Assembly (NCBI GenBank): GCA_018399915.1
Contig: JAGYNW010000066.1
Coordinates: forward strand, 1 to 9,237
Source of the DNA: Candidatus Omnitrophota bacterium
GTDB taxonomy: Bacteria > Omnitrophota > Gorgyraeia > Zapsychrales > Zapsychraceae
Length of the DNA: 9,237 nt
Reading direction: 5' to 3'
Shown: positions 1 through 6,166 of the stretch, piece after piece
Numbering within the stretch: the first letter of the stretch is position 1
Layout: the number at the start of each line of letters is the position of its first letter
Program-made: the position numbers and the translations under genes
The notes under the pieces: generated by a model
The model's database searches: none
The model's input: only the letters and a program-made list of their open reading frames with translations
Told to the model about the DNA's origin: nothing

Positions 1-1238
1 GACAAGAGGACTTGCTCAATCACCCCCGTCAACATATCCCGCTGGGACCGGCCTTTAGCGTCTTGACCGGACGCGCCGGCTTCCTCTGACAGCCCTTGCC
101 CTTGTAATTGGCCCGCTTTTACTTCATCCCAAATATTATTAAAATGGATACAATTACTCCATTGGTAGGCAATCGCGTCGGAAGGAACGATCCGGGCAGT
201 TTTGTTTAAAGATGCCGCGCATGTATAAAAGCTATCAGCAGAAGCATCCAAAGACTCCTCATCATAAAAGAATTGCAATGACGCCTGAGTCAGGCCTTTT
301 TTCTTTATGCTTACAGCCAAATTCATATGATGAAAAAGGGAAACCTTTGAAAAAGATTCCCGGATTTTATCTATGGCTTCCGTCTTGGCCTCCTGGGTCA
401 AATTAAAGACATCCATTGAGGCAAGCATCTCGGTTTTCAATACAGAAAAAATAAAATCAATATTAAGACTACACAATAATGACGTGGGACTTAAAGCCTT
501 TCCCTTGATCTTTTGAAAGGCCTCATCATCGGCTAAAGAAGCTTGCAGTCCTTCGTAGGTGTCAACGCTCAAACGCGCGGCTTGATCCCCCAGCCCAATA
601 ATAAGATAATCCTTGATCTTAACATAACTAAGCTTTACGCCTGTGTCCTTAAACGTGATAACACGTATCGTATAATTTTTATACTCAGCGCCACTGATGG
701 AAACGTCCTTCAATGTTCCACCTATCAACTCCACAAAAGACTCAGCGATTTGACCTTCTAAGGGAACCTTGGTTACCAAAAAAGCCCCGGTTGTCAATAA
801 TTCCCGCGCTTGAGATACCTCTGGACGGTTAACCGCGGCAACATTAGTGTTAAATCCGATATTCGTTTTATAGACCACCAAAGCTAATTCTTTACTAAAG
901 AATTTATCAAAAACCAAACTGTTATAAAAGTCCGGCAGCCTTTGCTTCATAAACCTAATCGCTTCGAACTGTTTAGCGTTGATAAGTTTATTTTGCAACA
1001 ACAGATCTTGATCGATCTCATAAATCCTTTGCCAAAAGTCTGTCTCCGCTAATATATCAACGTTTTTTTTCACATCTTTGAAATGGATGTACCCATAAGC
1101 CCCACCAGGAAGAAGATCCTCGAATGTAAAGCCTTTCCTTGCTTCTTGGGCTTTGGAAAACCAAAAAAAACCAATGATAACTAAAAGGATAACGATCCCG
1201 ACCGATCCAAGGATAATGCCTAATGTCTTTTTCTTCAT
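1..1238 (-). CDS. Membrane-anchored protein of unknown function, DUF3352-like layout (3' end beyond window)
   Basis: An uninterrupted frame of 412 codons runs from ATG at 1238 to the left edge, so the C-terminus is missing. A perfect AGGAGG at 1243-1248 lies 4 nt before the ATG and fixes the start. Residues 1-4 are basic (MKKK) and about 6-27 form one hydrophobic helix without a lipobox, so I infer an N-terminal signal anchor with the rest outside the cytoplasm. The remainder is a soluble mixed alpha/beta protein. A proline-led motif near residue 43 (LPGGAYGYIHF) recurs near residue 352 (VPSDAIAYQW), each followed by a helix with a Trp, which suggests two related halves. This anchor-plus-repeat layout resembles proteins annotated DUF3352, but I assign that from memory only. 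The protein has no known function. It is third in an operon behind dtd and tatD, 24 nt after tatD. The last visible stretch, about 374-400, is Gly/Gln/Ser-rich and probably a loop. I am sure it is coding and unsure of the family. Confidence 0.5.
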   Translation of the reverse strand, partial: MKKKTLGIILGSVGIVILLVIIGFFWFSKAQEARKGFTFEDLLPGGAYGYIHFKDVKKNVDILAETDFWQRIYEIDQDLLLQNKLINAKQFEAIRFMKQRLPDFYNSLVFDKFFSKELALVVYKTNIGFNTNVAAVNRPEVSQARELLTTGAFLVTKVPLEGQIAESFVELIGGTLKDVSISGAEYKNYTIRVITFKDTGVKLSYVKIKDYLIIGLGDQAARLSVDTYEGLQASLADDEAFQKIKGKALSPTSLLCSLNIDFIFSVLKTEMLASMDVFNLTQEAKTEAIDKIRESFSKVSLFHHMNLAVSIKKKGLTQASLQFFYDEESLDASADSFYTCAASLNKTARIVPSDAIAYQWSNCIHFNNIWDEVKAGQLQGQGLSEEAGASGQDAKGRSQRDMLTGVIEQVLL

Positions 1239-1242
1239 ATCG

Positions 1243-1248
1243 CCTCCT
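1243..1248 (-). promoter_or_regulatory. Shine-Dalgarno AGGAGG of the membrane-anchored protein
   Basis: The minus strand reads AGGAGG, then CGAT, then ATG at 1238. The full consensus sits in the 24-nt gap after tatD, so this third gene has its own strong ribosome entry and does not depend on coupling. The 4-nt spacing is short but the match is perfect. Confidence 0.8.
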
Positions 1249-1262
1249 GGCTCATACCTGTA

Positions 1263-2033
1263 TTAAAAATTAAAAAAATGCTTGGCGTTCTGATTCAATT
1301 GGCGGAGAGTTTCATCTCCCTCAGTATTTTTTATCGAACACAGCAATTCCCATGTCCGGACAACATCTTTAGGCTCTGCCTGAAAGCCCTCCCCTGTCTG
1401 CCGATTCCGGTAATATACCGGTGTGTCGGTTTCAATCAAAATCTTTTCTAAAGGCGCTTGCGCAACCGCTTTCCGGGCCTCTGCACTATATAACAAGCTT
1501 GGCGTTGCCGAAATATAGTAGCCCGAAGCCAAGATCTCTTGCAAAACCTCTTCCGGTCCGCTATACCAGTGAAAGACCGCCCTTGAAATCCCTGCGGCCT
1601 GGGTCAATTCTAAAGATTCCGACCAAGCCCCCCGGGAATGAATGATCACCGGCAGATCTAAATCCCCAGCGATATTCAAGAAAAAGCGAAATGCAGTTTT
1701 TTGCTGCTCTTTTTTTTCAGGATTTTTGCGGATATCTTTATACCAGAAATCCAGACCGACCTCACCGATCGCGCAAATATCCTTTTGGTGAGCATCAATC
1801 AATGCCTTGCATCCTTCCAATGCTTCCAAGTCTGTTTCCGAGGGATGCATGCCCATAGACACATAAATGCGGGGAACGGCATATTGCCGGCTGATCTCCA
1901 AATTCCTTTGGCTCGAGCTAATATCTTCGCTAACGGCAACAATAGCCTCGACTCCATTATCCTCAGCCCTTTGTAATGCTCCGGGAAGATCTTTTAGATG
2001 ATCCAAATGTGCGTGCGTGTCAATAATTTTCAT
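1263..2033 (-). CDS. tatD: TatD-family metal-dependent hydrolase (probable DNase)
   Basis: 256 residues, close to the usual ~260 of the family. This is an amidohydrolase-like TIM barrel with two metals. All expected ligands are visible: H7 and H9 in DTHAHLD, E91 in GEVGLD, H132 in IIHSRG, H155 in VFHWYSG and D203 in IETDTP. The GMHP signature is at 61-64. Characterised members are Mg-dependent 3'-5' exonucleases or DNases linked to repair of damaged DNA; the old link to Tat secretion is not general. Which paralogue this corresponds to (TatD, YcfH or YjjV type) cannot be decided here. It starts 23 nt after the dtd stop and is followed 24 nt later by the membrane-anchored protein, so the three are probably one transcript. 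Its own Shine-Dalgarno is weak (GGGAT upstream of the ATG). No signal peptide, so cytoplasmic. Confidence 0.93.
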   Translation of the reverse strand: MKIIDTHAHLDHLKDLPGALQRAEDNGVEAIVAVSEDISSSQRNLEISRQYAVPRIYVSMGMHPSETDLEALEGCKALIDAHQKDICAIGEVGLDFWYKDIRKNPEKKEQQKTAFRFFLNIAGDLDLPVIIHSRGAWSESLELTQAAGISRAVFHWYSGPEEVLQEILASGYYISATPSLLYSAEARKAVAQAPLEKILIETDTPVYYRNRQTGEGFQAEPKDVVRTWELLCSIKNTEGDETLRQLNQNAKHFFNF

Positions 2034-2056
2034 AACTATCCCAATAAAAAAAGAGG

Positions 2057-2497
2057 CTATAGACTTTCGATGATCAAGGTCACTGGGCCGTCATTGACAA
2101 GACTTACGTCCATCATCGCCTGAAACCTTCCTGTTTCGACCTTTAATCCCAATGCGCTTATCTGACTGACAAAATATTGATATAAAGTTTCGCCTTCAGC
2201 CGGTGAGGCGGCTTTATCGAAAGAGGGTCTTCTCCCTTTCCGGCAATCCCCATAAAGAGTAAATTGGGAAATAAGCAGAATTTCCGCAGAAGTTTGCAGG
2301 GCCGAAAGGTTCATCTTTCCGTCAACATCTTCAAAAACACGCAAATGCGCTATTTTGTTAACCAGATAATCCGCGTCTTCTTCCTGGTCTTCTTTGGCTA
2401 CGGCAAGGAAGACCAAGAGGCCTTTATCAATCCGGCCGATGGTATCATCAGCAACCGCCACAGAAGCACTTTTGACCCTCTGAATAACCGCTCTCAC
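2057..2497 (-). CDS. dtd: D-aminoacyl-tRNA deacylase
   Basis: 146 residues, the full family length. Dtd hydrolyses D-amino acids (and glycine misattached to tRNA-Ala) from charged tRNAs, a cytoplasmic proofreading step. The N-terminus MRAVIQRVKSASV is typical. The two active-site signatures are intact: SQFTLYGD at 77-84 and the Gly-cisPro motif NDGPVT at 135-140 (G137, P138). The enzyme works as a homodimer whose cisPro loop enters the partner's pocket (family knowledge). The start is GTG at 2497, chosen because it gives the exact family N-terminus; no good Shine-Dalgarno precedes it. It is first in a probable dtd-tatD-membrane protein operon and is driven by the sigma-70-type promoter at 2544-2572, giving a leader of about 40 nt. 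Identification is firm. Confidence 0.97.
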   Translation of the reverse strand: MRAVIQRVKSASVAVADDTIGRIDKGLLVFLAVAKEDQEEDADYLVNKIAHLRVFEDVDGKMNLSALQTSAEILLISQFTLYGDCRKGRRPSFDKAASPAEGETLYQYFVSQISALGLKVETGRFQAMMDVSLVNDGPVTLIIESL

Positions 2498-2510
2498 TAT
2501 TAAATCACTT

Positions 2511-2520
2511 ATTGATCAAT
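2511..2520. promoter_or_regulatory. Perfect palindrome ATTGATCAAT in the dtd leader
   Basis: A 10-bp perfect palindrome lies between the predicted dtd transcription start (~2537) and its GTG at 2497. It could be a small operator or simply AT-rich chance. It is too short to form a strong RNA hairpin with a loop. Low confidence as a functional site. Confidence 0.2.
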
Positions 2521-2543
2521 GGATTAGAATTAGAAACACCAGA

Positions 2544-2572
2544 ATTATACATTTCTAGCAGGAGAAGGTCAA
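2544..2572 (-). promoter_or_regulatory. Sigma-70-type promoter for dtd operon
   Basis: On the minus strand a -35 box TTGACC (plus-strand 2567-2572) is separated by exactly 17 nt from a perfect -10 TATAAT (2544-2549). One mismatch in 12 with ideal spacing makes this the best promoter in the window. Transcription should begin near 2537 and read dtd, tatD and the membrane-anchored protein. Confidence 0.8.
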
Positions 2573-2620
2573 CTCTAATAACAAAAACAAAGAGACTTTT
2601 CCTGTCCCTGCATTGTTCAA

Positions 2621-2649
2621 TTGACAAGCATAGGCTATCATGTTAGAAC
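2621..2649 (+). promoter_or_regulatory. Probable promoter for the Hel308 gene
   Basis: A perfect -35 TTGACA (2621-2626), a 17-nt spacer and a -10-like TAGAAC (2644-2649, 4 of 6) precede the helicase. The predicted start point, about 2656-2657, is only 2-3 nt before the ATG at 2659, so the mRNA would be almost or fully leaderless. The -35 overlaps the palindrome TCAATTGA (2617-2624) and the looser inverted repeat TTGT-N7-ACAA nearby, which may be an operator. The -10 is imperfect, so confidence is moderate. Confidence 0.5.
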
Positions 2650-2658
2650 TTTAGCATC

Positions 2659-4818
2659 ATGAATCTTAACCAAATCCTGAAAGACGAAGCCTTTCCCGCT
2701 GAAGCCATAGAGATCTTTAAGAATTCCGGAATAGAACAACTCTACACACCCCAAGCCGAGGCGATCAAAACAGGCGTTTTAAAAGGCAGCAACCTTTTGA
2801 TGTCCGTGCCTACGGCGGCCGGAAAAACTTTGATCGCAGAACTTACCATGATCAAATCTATCCTCAAAAATAACGGCCGCTGCCTGTACATCGCACCATT
2901 AAAGGCGCTGGCCAGTGAAAAATATCATCACTTCAAAAAGAGTTATTCCTCTCTCGGAATTAATGTCGGACTCGCCATCGGAGACGCGGATACTCCCATT
3001 AAAAGCCTGAACACCTTTCATATCCTTATCGCTACCGCAGAGAAGATCGATTCGCTTATGCGTTCCAAAGCCAAAGAAATCGTGCAAACTTTAAGTGTGG
3101 TTATATTCGATGAAATCCACTTTATCAATGACGGATCCCGGGGACCTACGCTGGAAATCCTGGCTTCCCGCATCAAACAACTGAATCCTGGTATCCAGAC
3201 CGTTGCTTTAAGCGCTACGATCAGCAATGCCAAAGAATTGGCCGCTTGGCTAAAGGCCAAGGCCGTTATCAGTGATTGGCGTCCGATCCCCCTCAGAGAA
3301 GGCGTTTATCTCAATGAAAAGATCATGTTTGACAGCGGGGCGACACGCATGATCCATGAAGAGGCCAAGGAAGATATCGCTAAGCTCTGTCTGGACACGC
3401 TCAGGGCAAAAGGCCAAGTGCTGGTCTTCGTTAATTCGCGCAGATCCACTCAGGCGGTTTGCCGTAAGATCGCTAAAGATATTGCCAAAATCTTGTCTAT
3501 TGAAGAAAAAATAAAACTTACGGCTGTTGCCAAAAAAATCATCGGTAATCGTCAAACCACAACAAAAATTTGTCAAAAATTAGCGGATGTCATCCCCTGC
3601 GGAGTGGCTTTTCACCATGCCGGATTAAAGCCGGAACAACGTTCCCTTATTGAAGAAAATTTCAAAAAGAACTTTATCAAGGTCATCTGTTGTACGCCCA
3701 CATTGGCCGCGGGCGTAAACCTTCCGGCTCGCAGGGCCATCATCCGGGATTATAAAAGATTCGAATTAGGTCTCGGATCAGCCTATATCCCGACCTCCGA
3801 GTACAAACAATGTGCCGGCCGGGCCGGCCGCCCTCAATACGACGATCATGGAGAAGCTGTCATTATGGCCAAAACCTTTAGCGAAGCCGATGTGCTTTTC
3901 GAACGGTATATCAATGCCAAGACAGAACCTATTATTTCAAAACTGGATAATGAAACCTCTCTGCGCATCCATGTCCTGGCTTCCATCGCGGCCGGCTATG
4001 TCCATGATATGGATAGCATGTTCGAATTTATCTCACATACCTTTCTTTATCATCAAAAACAATCGCCTACTTTATTCGATTTGATTGAAAACATATTTGA
4101 CTTCCTTAACGCCGAGCAATTCATCGAAAAAAGCGGGACAAAATATTTCGCGACTATGCTCGGCAGCCTGACCAGCCGGCTTTATATTGATCCTGTCTCC
4201 AGTATTATTATCCGCAATGCCCTTCATTCCATAGACACACCGTCGAAGATCACGGCCGTAGGCATCCTGCACATGATCACTTGCTGCCCTGACAGTGCGA
4301 ATTTAAAAGGCATCAACAAAGGAAACATCGAATCCCTGGAAAGTTTCTCCGCCAAACATGAAAACAAATTTATCTTAACACCGGAGAATACCCCTTCGAT
4401 TGAAGACCTGCACGCGTATTTATCAACCATCAAGACCACATCGCTGTTAGATAGTTGGATCGAGGAGTCCAAAGAGGATTTCATGTGTGACAGCTTCAAT
4501 GTGGGGCCCGGAGACATTTACCGGATTATTGAAACCACGCAATGGCTCTTGTATGCCGCAGGCAATATTGCTCATCTGATACGGAATAAAGAATTGTCTT
4601 TTTTCCTGGAAAACCTGAGAAAACGCATGCGCTATGGGGTCAAAGAGGAATTGCTAGAGCTAACCTCACTGAAAAATGTGGGTCGTATCCGTGCACGGAT
4701 CTTGTTTGAAAATGGATTCAGGCACCTTTCGGATTTTCATAAGACCACGGAGACAAAATTGGCCTCTATTGATCAGATAGGCAAATCATTAGCCTCAAAA
4801 ATCCTGCAACAAGTCTAA
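2659..4818 (+). CDS. hel308: Hel308-type Ski2-like DNA helicase
   Basis: 719 residues, the usual Hel308 length. Hel308 is an ATP-dependent 3'-5' helicase acting on stalled or branched replication forks, best known in archaea (HelQ in animals). Visible motifs in order: Q-motif YTPQ at 29-32, Walker A PTAAGKT at 51-57, IAPLKALASEK at 78-88, DEIH box at 151-154, SAT at 185-187, VFVNSRRST at 257-264, AFHHAGL at 317-323, TPTLAAGVNLPARR at 346-359, and QCAGRAGRP at 384-392. The ratchet helix region GPGD...TTQWLLYAA lies near 617-634. A C-terminal helix-hairpin-helix (about 668-719) carries GRIRAR at 675-680, matching the R-x-R-A-R 'brake' described for Hel308 domain 5. The frame has a stop at 2644, so ATG 2659 is the first possible ATG. 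No Shine-Dalgarno precedes it. It stands alone on the plus strand, divergent from dtd and convergent with recO. Generic DEAD/DEAH annotation is the alternative, but the ratchet and HhH domains favour Hel308. Confidence 0.85.
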   Translation: MNLNQILKDEAFPAEAIEIFKNSGIEQLYTPQAEAIKTGVLKGSNLLMSVPTAAGKTLIAELTMIKSILKNNGRCLYIAPLKALASEKYHHFKKSYSSLGINVGLAIGDADTPIKSLNTFHILIATAEKIDSLMRSKAKEIVQTLSVVIFDEIHFINDGSRGPTLEILASRIKQLNPGIQTVALSATISNAKELAAWLKAKAVISDWRPIPLREGVYLNEKIMFDSGATRMIHEEAKEDIAKLCLDTLRAKGQVLVFVNSRRSTQAVCRKIAKDIAKILSIEEKIKLTAVAKKIIGNRQTTTKICQKLADVIPCGVAFHHAGLKPEQRSLIEENFKKNFIKVICCTPTLAAGVNLPARRAIIRDYKRFELGLGSAYIPTSEYKQCAGRAGRPQYDDHGEAVIMAKTFSEADVLFERYINAKTEPIISKLDNETSLRIHVLASIAAGYVHDMDSMFEFISHTFLYHQKQSPTLFDLIENIFDFLNAEQFIEKSGTKYFATMLGSLTSRLYIDPVSSIIIRNALHSIDTPSKITAVGILHMITCCPDSANLKGINKGNIESLESFSAKHENKFILTPENTPSIEDLHAYLSTIKTTSLLDSWIEESKEDFMCDSFNVGPGDIYRIIETTQWLLYAAGNIAHLIRNKELSFFLENLRKRMRYGVKEELLELTSLKNVGRIRARILFENGFRHLSDFHKTTETKLASIDQIGKSLASKILQQV

Positions 4819-4916
4819 AATCTTTGTTTGACAAACTCTTTGTAACAAAAACTTAAACGCGGACAAAGGCCCGAAAAATAACCACCATCCCTATTTGTTC
4901 AAAGATAAATTCCGCC
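4819..4916. other. Convergent intergenic gap, no clear terminator
   Basis: 98 nt between the stops of hel308 (plus) and recO (minus). I see only a 4-bp AT-rich hairpin (GTTTGACAAAC, 4826-4836) and a 3-bp CGG/CCG pairing near 4859-4874, neither followed by a convincing U-tract. Termination may be Rho-dependent or lie inside the opposite gene. Confidence 0.6.
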
Positions 4917-5648
4917 TCATAAAAATTTCTCGGTCTTGATCCTTTTCTCAAGATGATAAAGCAAAAAATGATTCAAAATAAACTTCAGTTCGGCCCGCAC
5001 AGTTTTGGTCAAGCCTAATTTCAAACTTTGTTCCCAGGGATTTTTCTCGATATAAAGCATGGACGCGATAGTCCCTTTTGAGATAAGCGTGAACGAGCTT
5101 TCCCGGGTAGGACAACTCGGACAGATCAGGCCTCCTGACTTTAAGCTGAACCGCACCTTGCCAGAAATAATCTTATTGCATTTGACACAAGAATCAATAT
5201 GCGGACTGAATCCGGACAAGGCCAAAATCTTGATCTGAAAAGTATGTATCAGCTTGGAAATATCCTGAACACTCTCTAAAGAATTGAGCGCCTCTAACAT
5301 CAAGGCATAAACTCCATCATTAGGATGCTCTGACGGCATAATAACATCCACAAGCTCTGTAATATAATTGGCCGCTAAATTCCTTTTATATTCTTTCCGA
5401 ATAGGGAAGAAAAATTGCTTTAAGTCGCATTGACTGATCAAATGCAGATCGGATTTACTATACTTGTAAAAAACGATATCGTTGACAGTAAACTTATCGA
5501 TATGACTCCCGAATTTACGCGGATCTTTGCGGATGCCTTTAAGTACGCCCTGAACCTTCCCCTGATCCCGGGTATAGAAAGAGGCGATCTTGCTGGTTTC
5601 CCGATAATCATGATTGCGTAAAACAATGCCTTCGGTCGTCACTATCAT
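4917..5648 (-). CDS. recO: DNA repair protein RecO
   Basis: 243 residues, full length for the family. RecO works with RecR (and RecF) to anneal single strands and load RecA on SSB-coated gaps. The N-terminus IVTTEGIVLRNHDYRETSKI, followed by GKVQGVLKGIRK, is the characteristic OB-fold start. A zinc finger of two CxxC pairs is present (C154/C157 in CVKC, C176/C179 in CPSC), as in many but not all RecO proteins. The helical C-terminal domain follows. Its ATG shares one base with the ybeY stop (TAATG at 5646-5650), implying translational coupling. It ends the minus-strand operon. In Bacillus recO lies in the same block but after era, which is absent here. The nearby convergent Hel308 is another recombination enzyme, possibly by chance. 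Confidence 0.93.
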   Translation of the reverse strand: MIVTTEGIVLRNHDYRETSKIASFYTRDQGKVQGVLKGIRKDPRKFGSHIDKFTVNDIVFYKYSKSDLHLISQCDLKQFFFPIRKEYKRNLAANYITELVDVIMPSEHPNDGVYALMLEALNSLESVQDISKLIHTFQIKILALSGFSPHIDSCVKCNKIISGKVRFSLKSGGLICPSCPTRESSFTLISKGTIASMLYIEKNPWEQSLKLGLTKTVRAELKFILNHFLLYHLEKRIKTEKFL

Positions 5649-5650
5649 TA
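5646..5650 (-). promoter_or_regulatory. TAATG stop/start overlap, ybeY to recO
   Basis: The minus strand reads TAATG: the ybeY TAA and recO ATG share one A. The nearest Shine-Dalgarno-like AAGG is about 13 nt upstream, so recO translation probably depends on ribosomes terminating on ybeY. Confidence 0.7.
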
Positions 5651-6166
5651 TGATTGGATAACCTTATTAAGCCGGTTGGAGATCATTCCCAGGATTTCTG
5701 CTTCCTTGGCCCGCATGAGACGCACGTCTTTGGCCTTATGATCATCATAGCCTGAAAGATGCAAAATACCGTGAATCACATACAATATAAGTTCCTGCGC
5801 ATGCGAAGTTTTATACTCCCGGGCGTTCTGGATAACCGCATCTGTTGAGATAATAACCTCCCCGACTATTGAAGGCGCCTTTTGCTTTAGTGCAAGACCT
5901 ATCCTTTGGGCTTCCTCCGAGAAGTCAAAAGCCAGCACATCGGTGGCGCGGTCTCGGTTTAGATATCTGCTATTTAAGGCCCTTATCTTCTGACCGGACA
6001 CAAAAACAAGAGAAAGTTGACACTTGCGGGTCCCTACAGAACTAAGGATTATTTTTGTCAACCTTTGTATTAGTGGAAGATTGAGAAGTATTTTTTTCTG
6101 CAGATTTTTTATTTGTATTTCCATTGGTTTTTTCTGGATATTTGATCCGTCCATGATACATAGCAC
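5648..6166 (-). CDS. ybeY: Endoribonuclease YbeY, rRNA maturation factor
   Basis: YbeY is a zinc-dependent endonuclease needed for 16S rRNA 3'-end maturation and ribosome quality control. The frame shows the family core: LNSRYLNRDRATDVLAF at 64-80, VGEVIISTD at 101-109 and the metal motif HGILHLSGYDDH at 132-143. The third histidine is displaced: the spacing is H-x3-H-x6-H (H132, H136, H143) instead of the usual H-x3-H-x5-H, with Asp at the normal position. The residue aligned with the conserved Arg of E. coli YbeY (YRGKD) seems to be Leu69. Two starts are possible. GTG 6166 has a good AAGGA 6 nt upstream and gives 172 residues. ATG 6124 (MEIQIKNLQKK) matches the family N-terminus but has no Shine-Dalgarno and gives 158 residues. 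Either way it overlaps the preceding gene by 83-125 nt in another frame. It sits after phoH and the 7TM-HD gene, as in other bacteria, and couples into recO. Confidence 0.9.
   Translation of the reverse strand: MLCIMDGSNIQKKPMEIQIKNLQKKILLNLPLIQRLTKIILSSVGTRKCQLSLVFVSGQKIRALNSRYLNRDRATDVLAFDFSEEAQRIGLALKQKAPSIVGEVIISTDAVIQNAREYKTSHAQELILYVIHGILHLSGYDDHKAKDVRLMRAKEAEILGMISNRLNKVIQS

Noticed and set aside
212..761. Two short plus-strand open frames opposite the left-edge gene
   Set aside because: The minus strand carries an unbroken 412-codon frame with a perfect Shine-Dalgarno across this region; the short frames have no domain or ribosome site of note.
1063..1070. Run of eight A (minus strand) in the left-edge gene as a programmed frameshift site
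   Set aside because: The frame continues normally on both sides, and no stop or alternative frame product supports slippage.
4224..4517. 97-codon open frame antisense to hel308
   Set aside because: Lies wholly inside a well-supported gene, and its composition reads as a reverse-frame shadow with no recognisable domain.
4826..4836. GTTTGACAAAC hairpin just after hel308 as a terminator; TTGACA within it as a -35 box
   Set aside because: The stem is four AT-rich pairs without a proper U-tract, and no acceptable -10 lies 16-18 nt after the TTGACA.
6152..6154. ATG 6154 as the ybeY start
   Set aside because: It has neither a suitably spaced Shine-Dalgarno (as GTG 6166 has) nor the family-like N-terminus (as ATG 6124 has).
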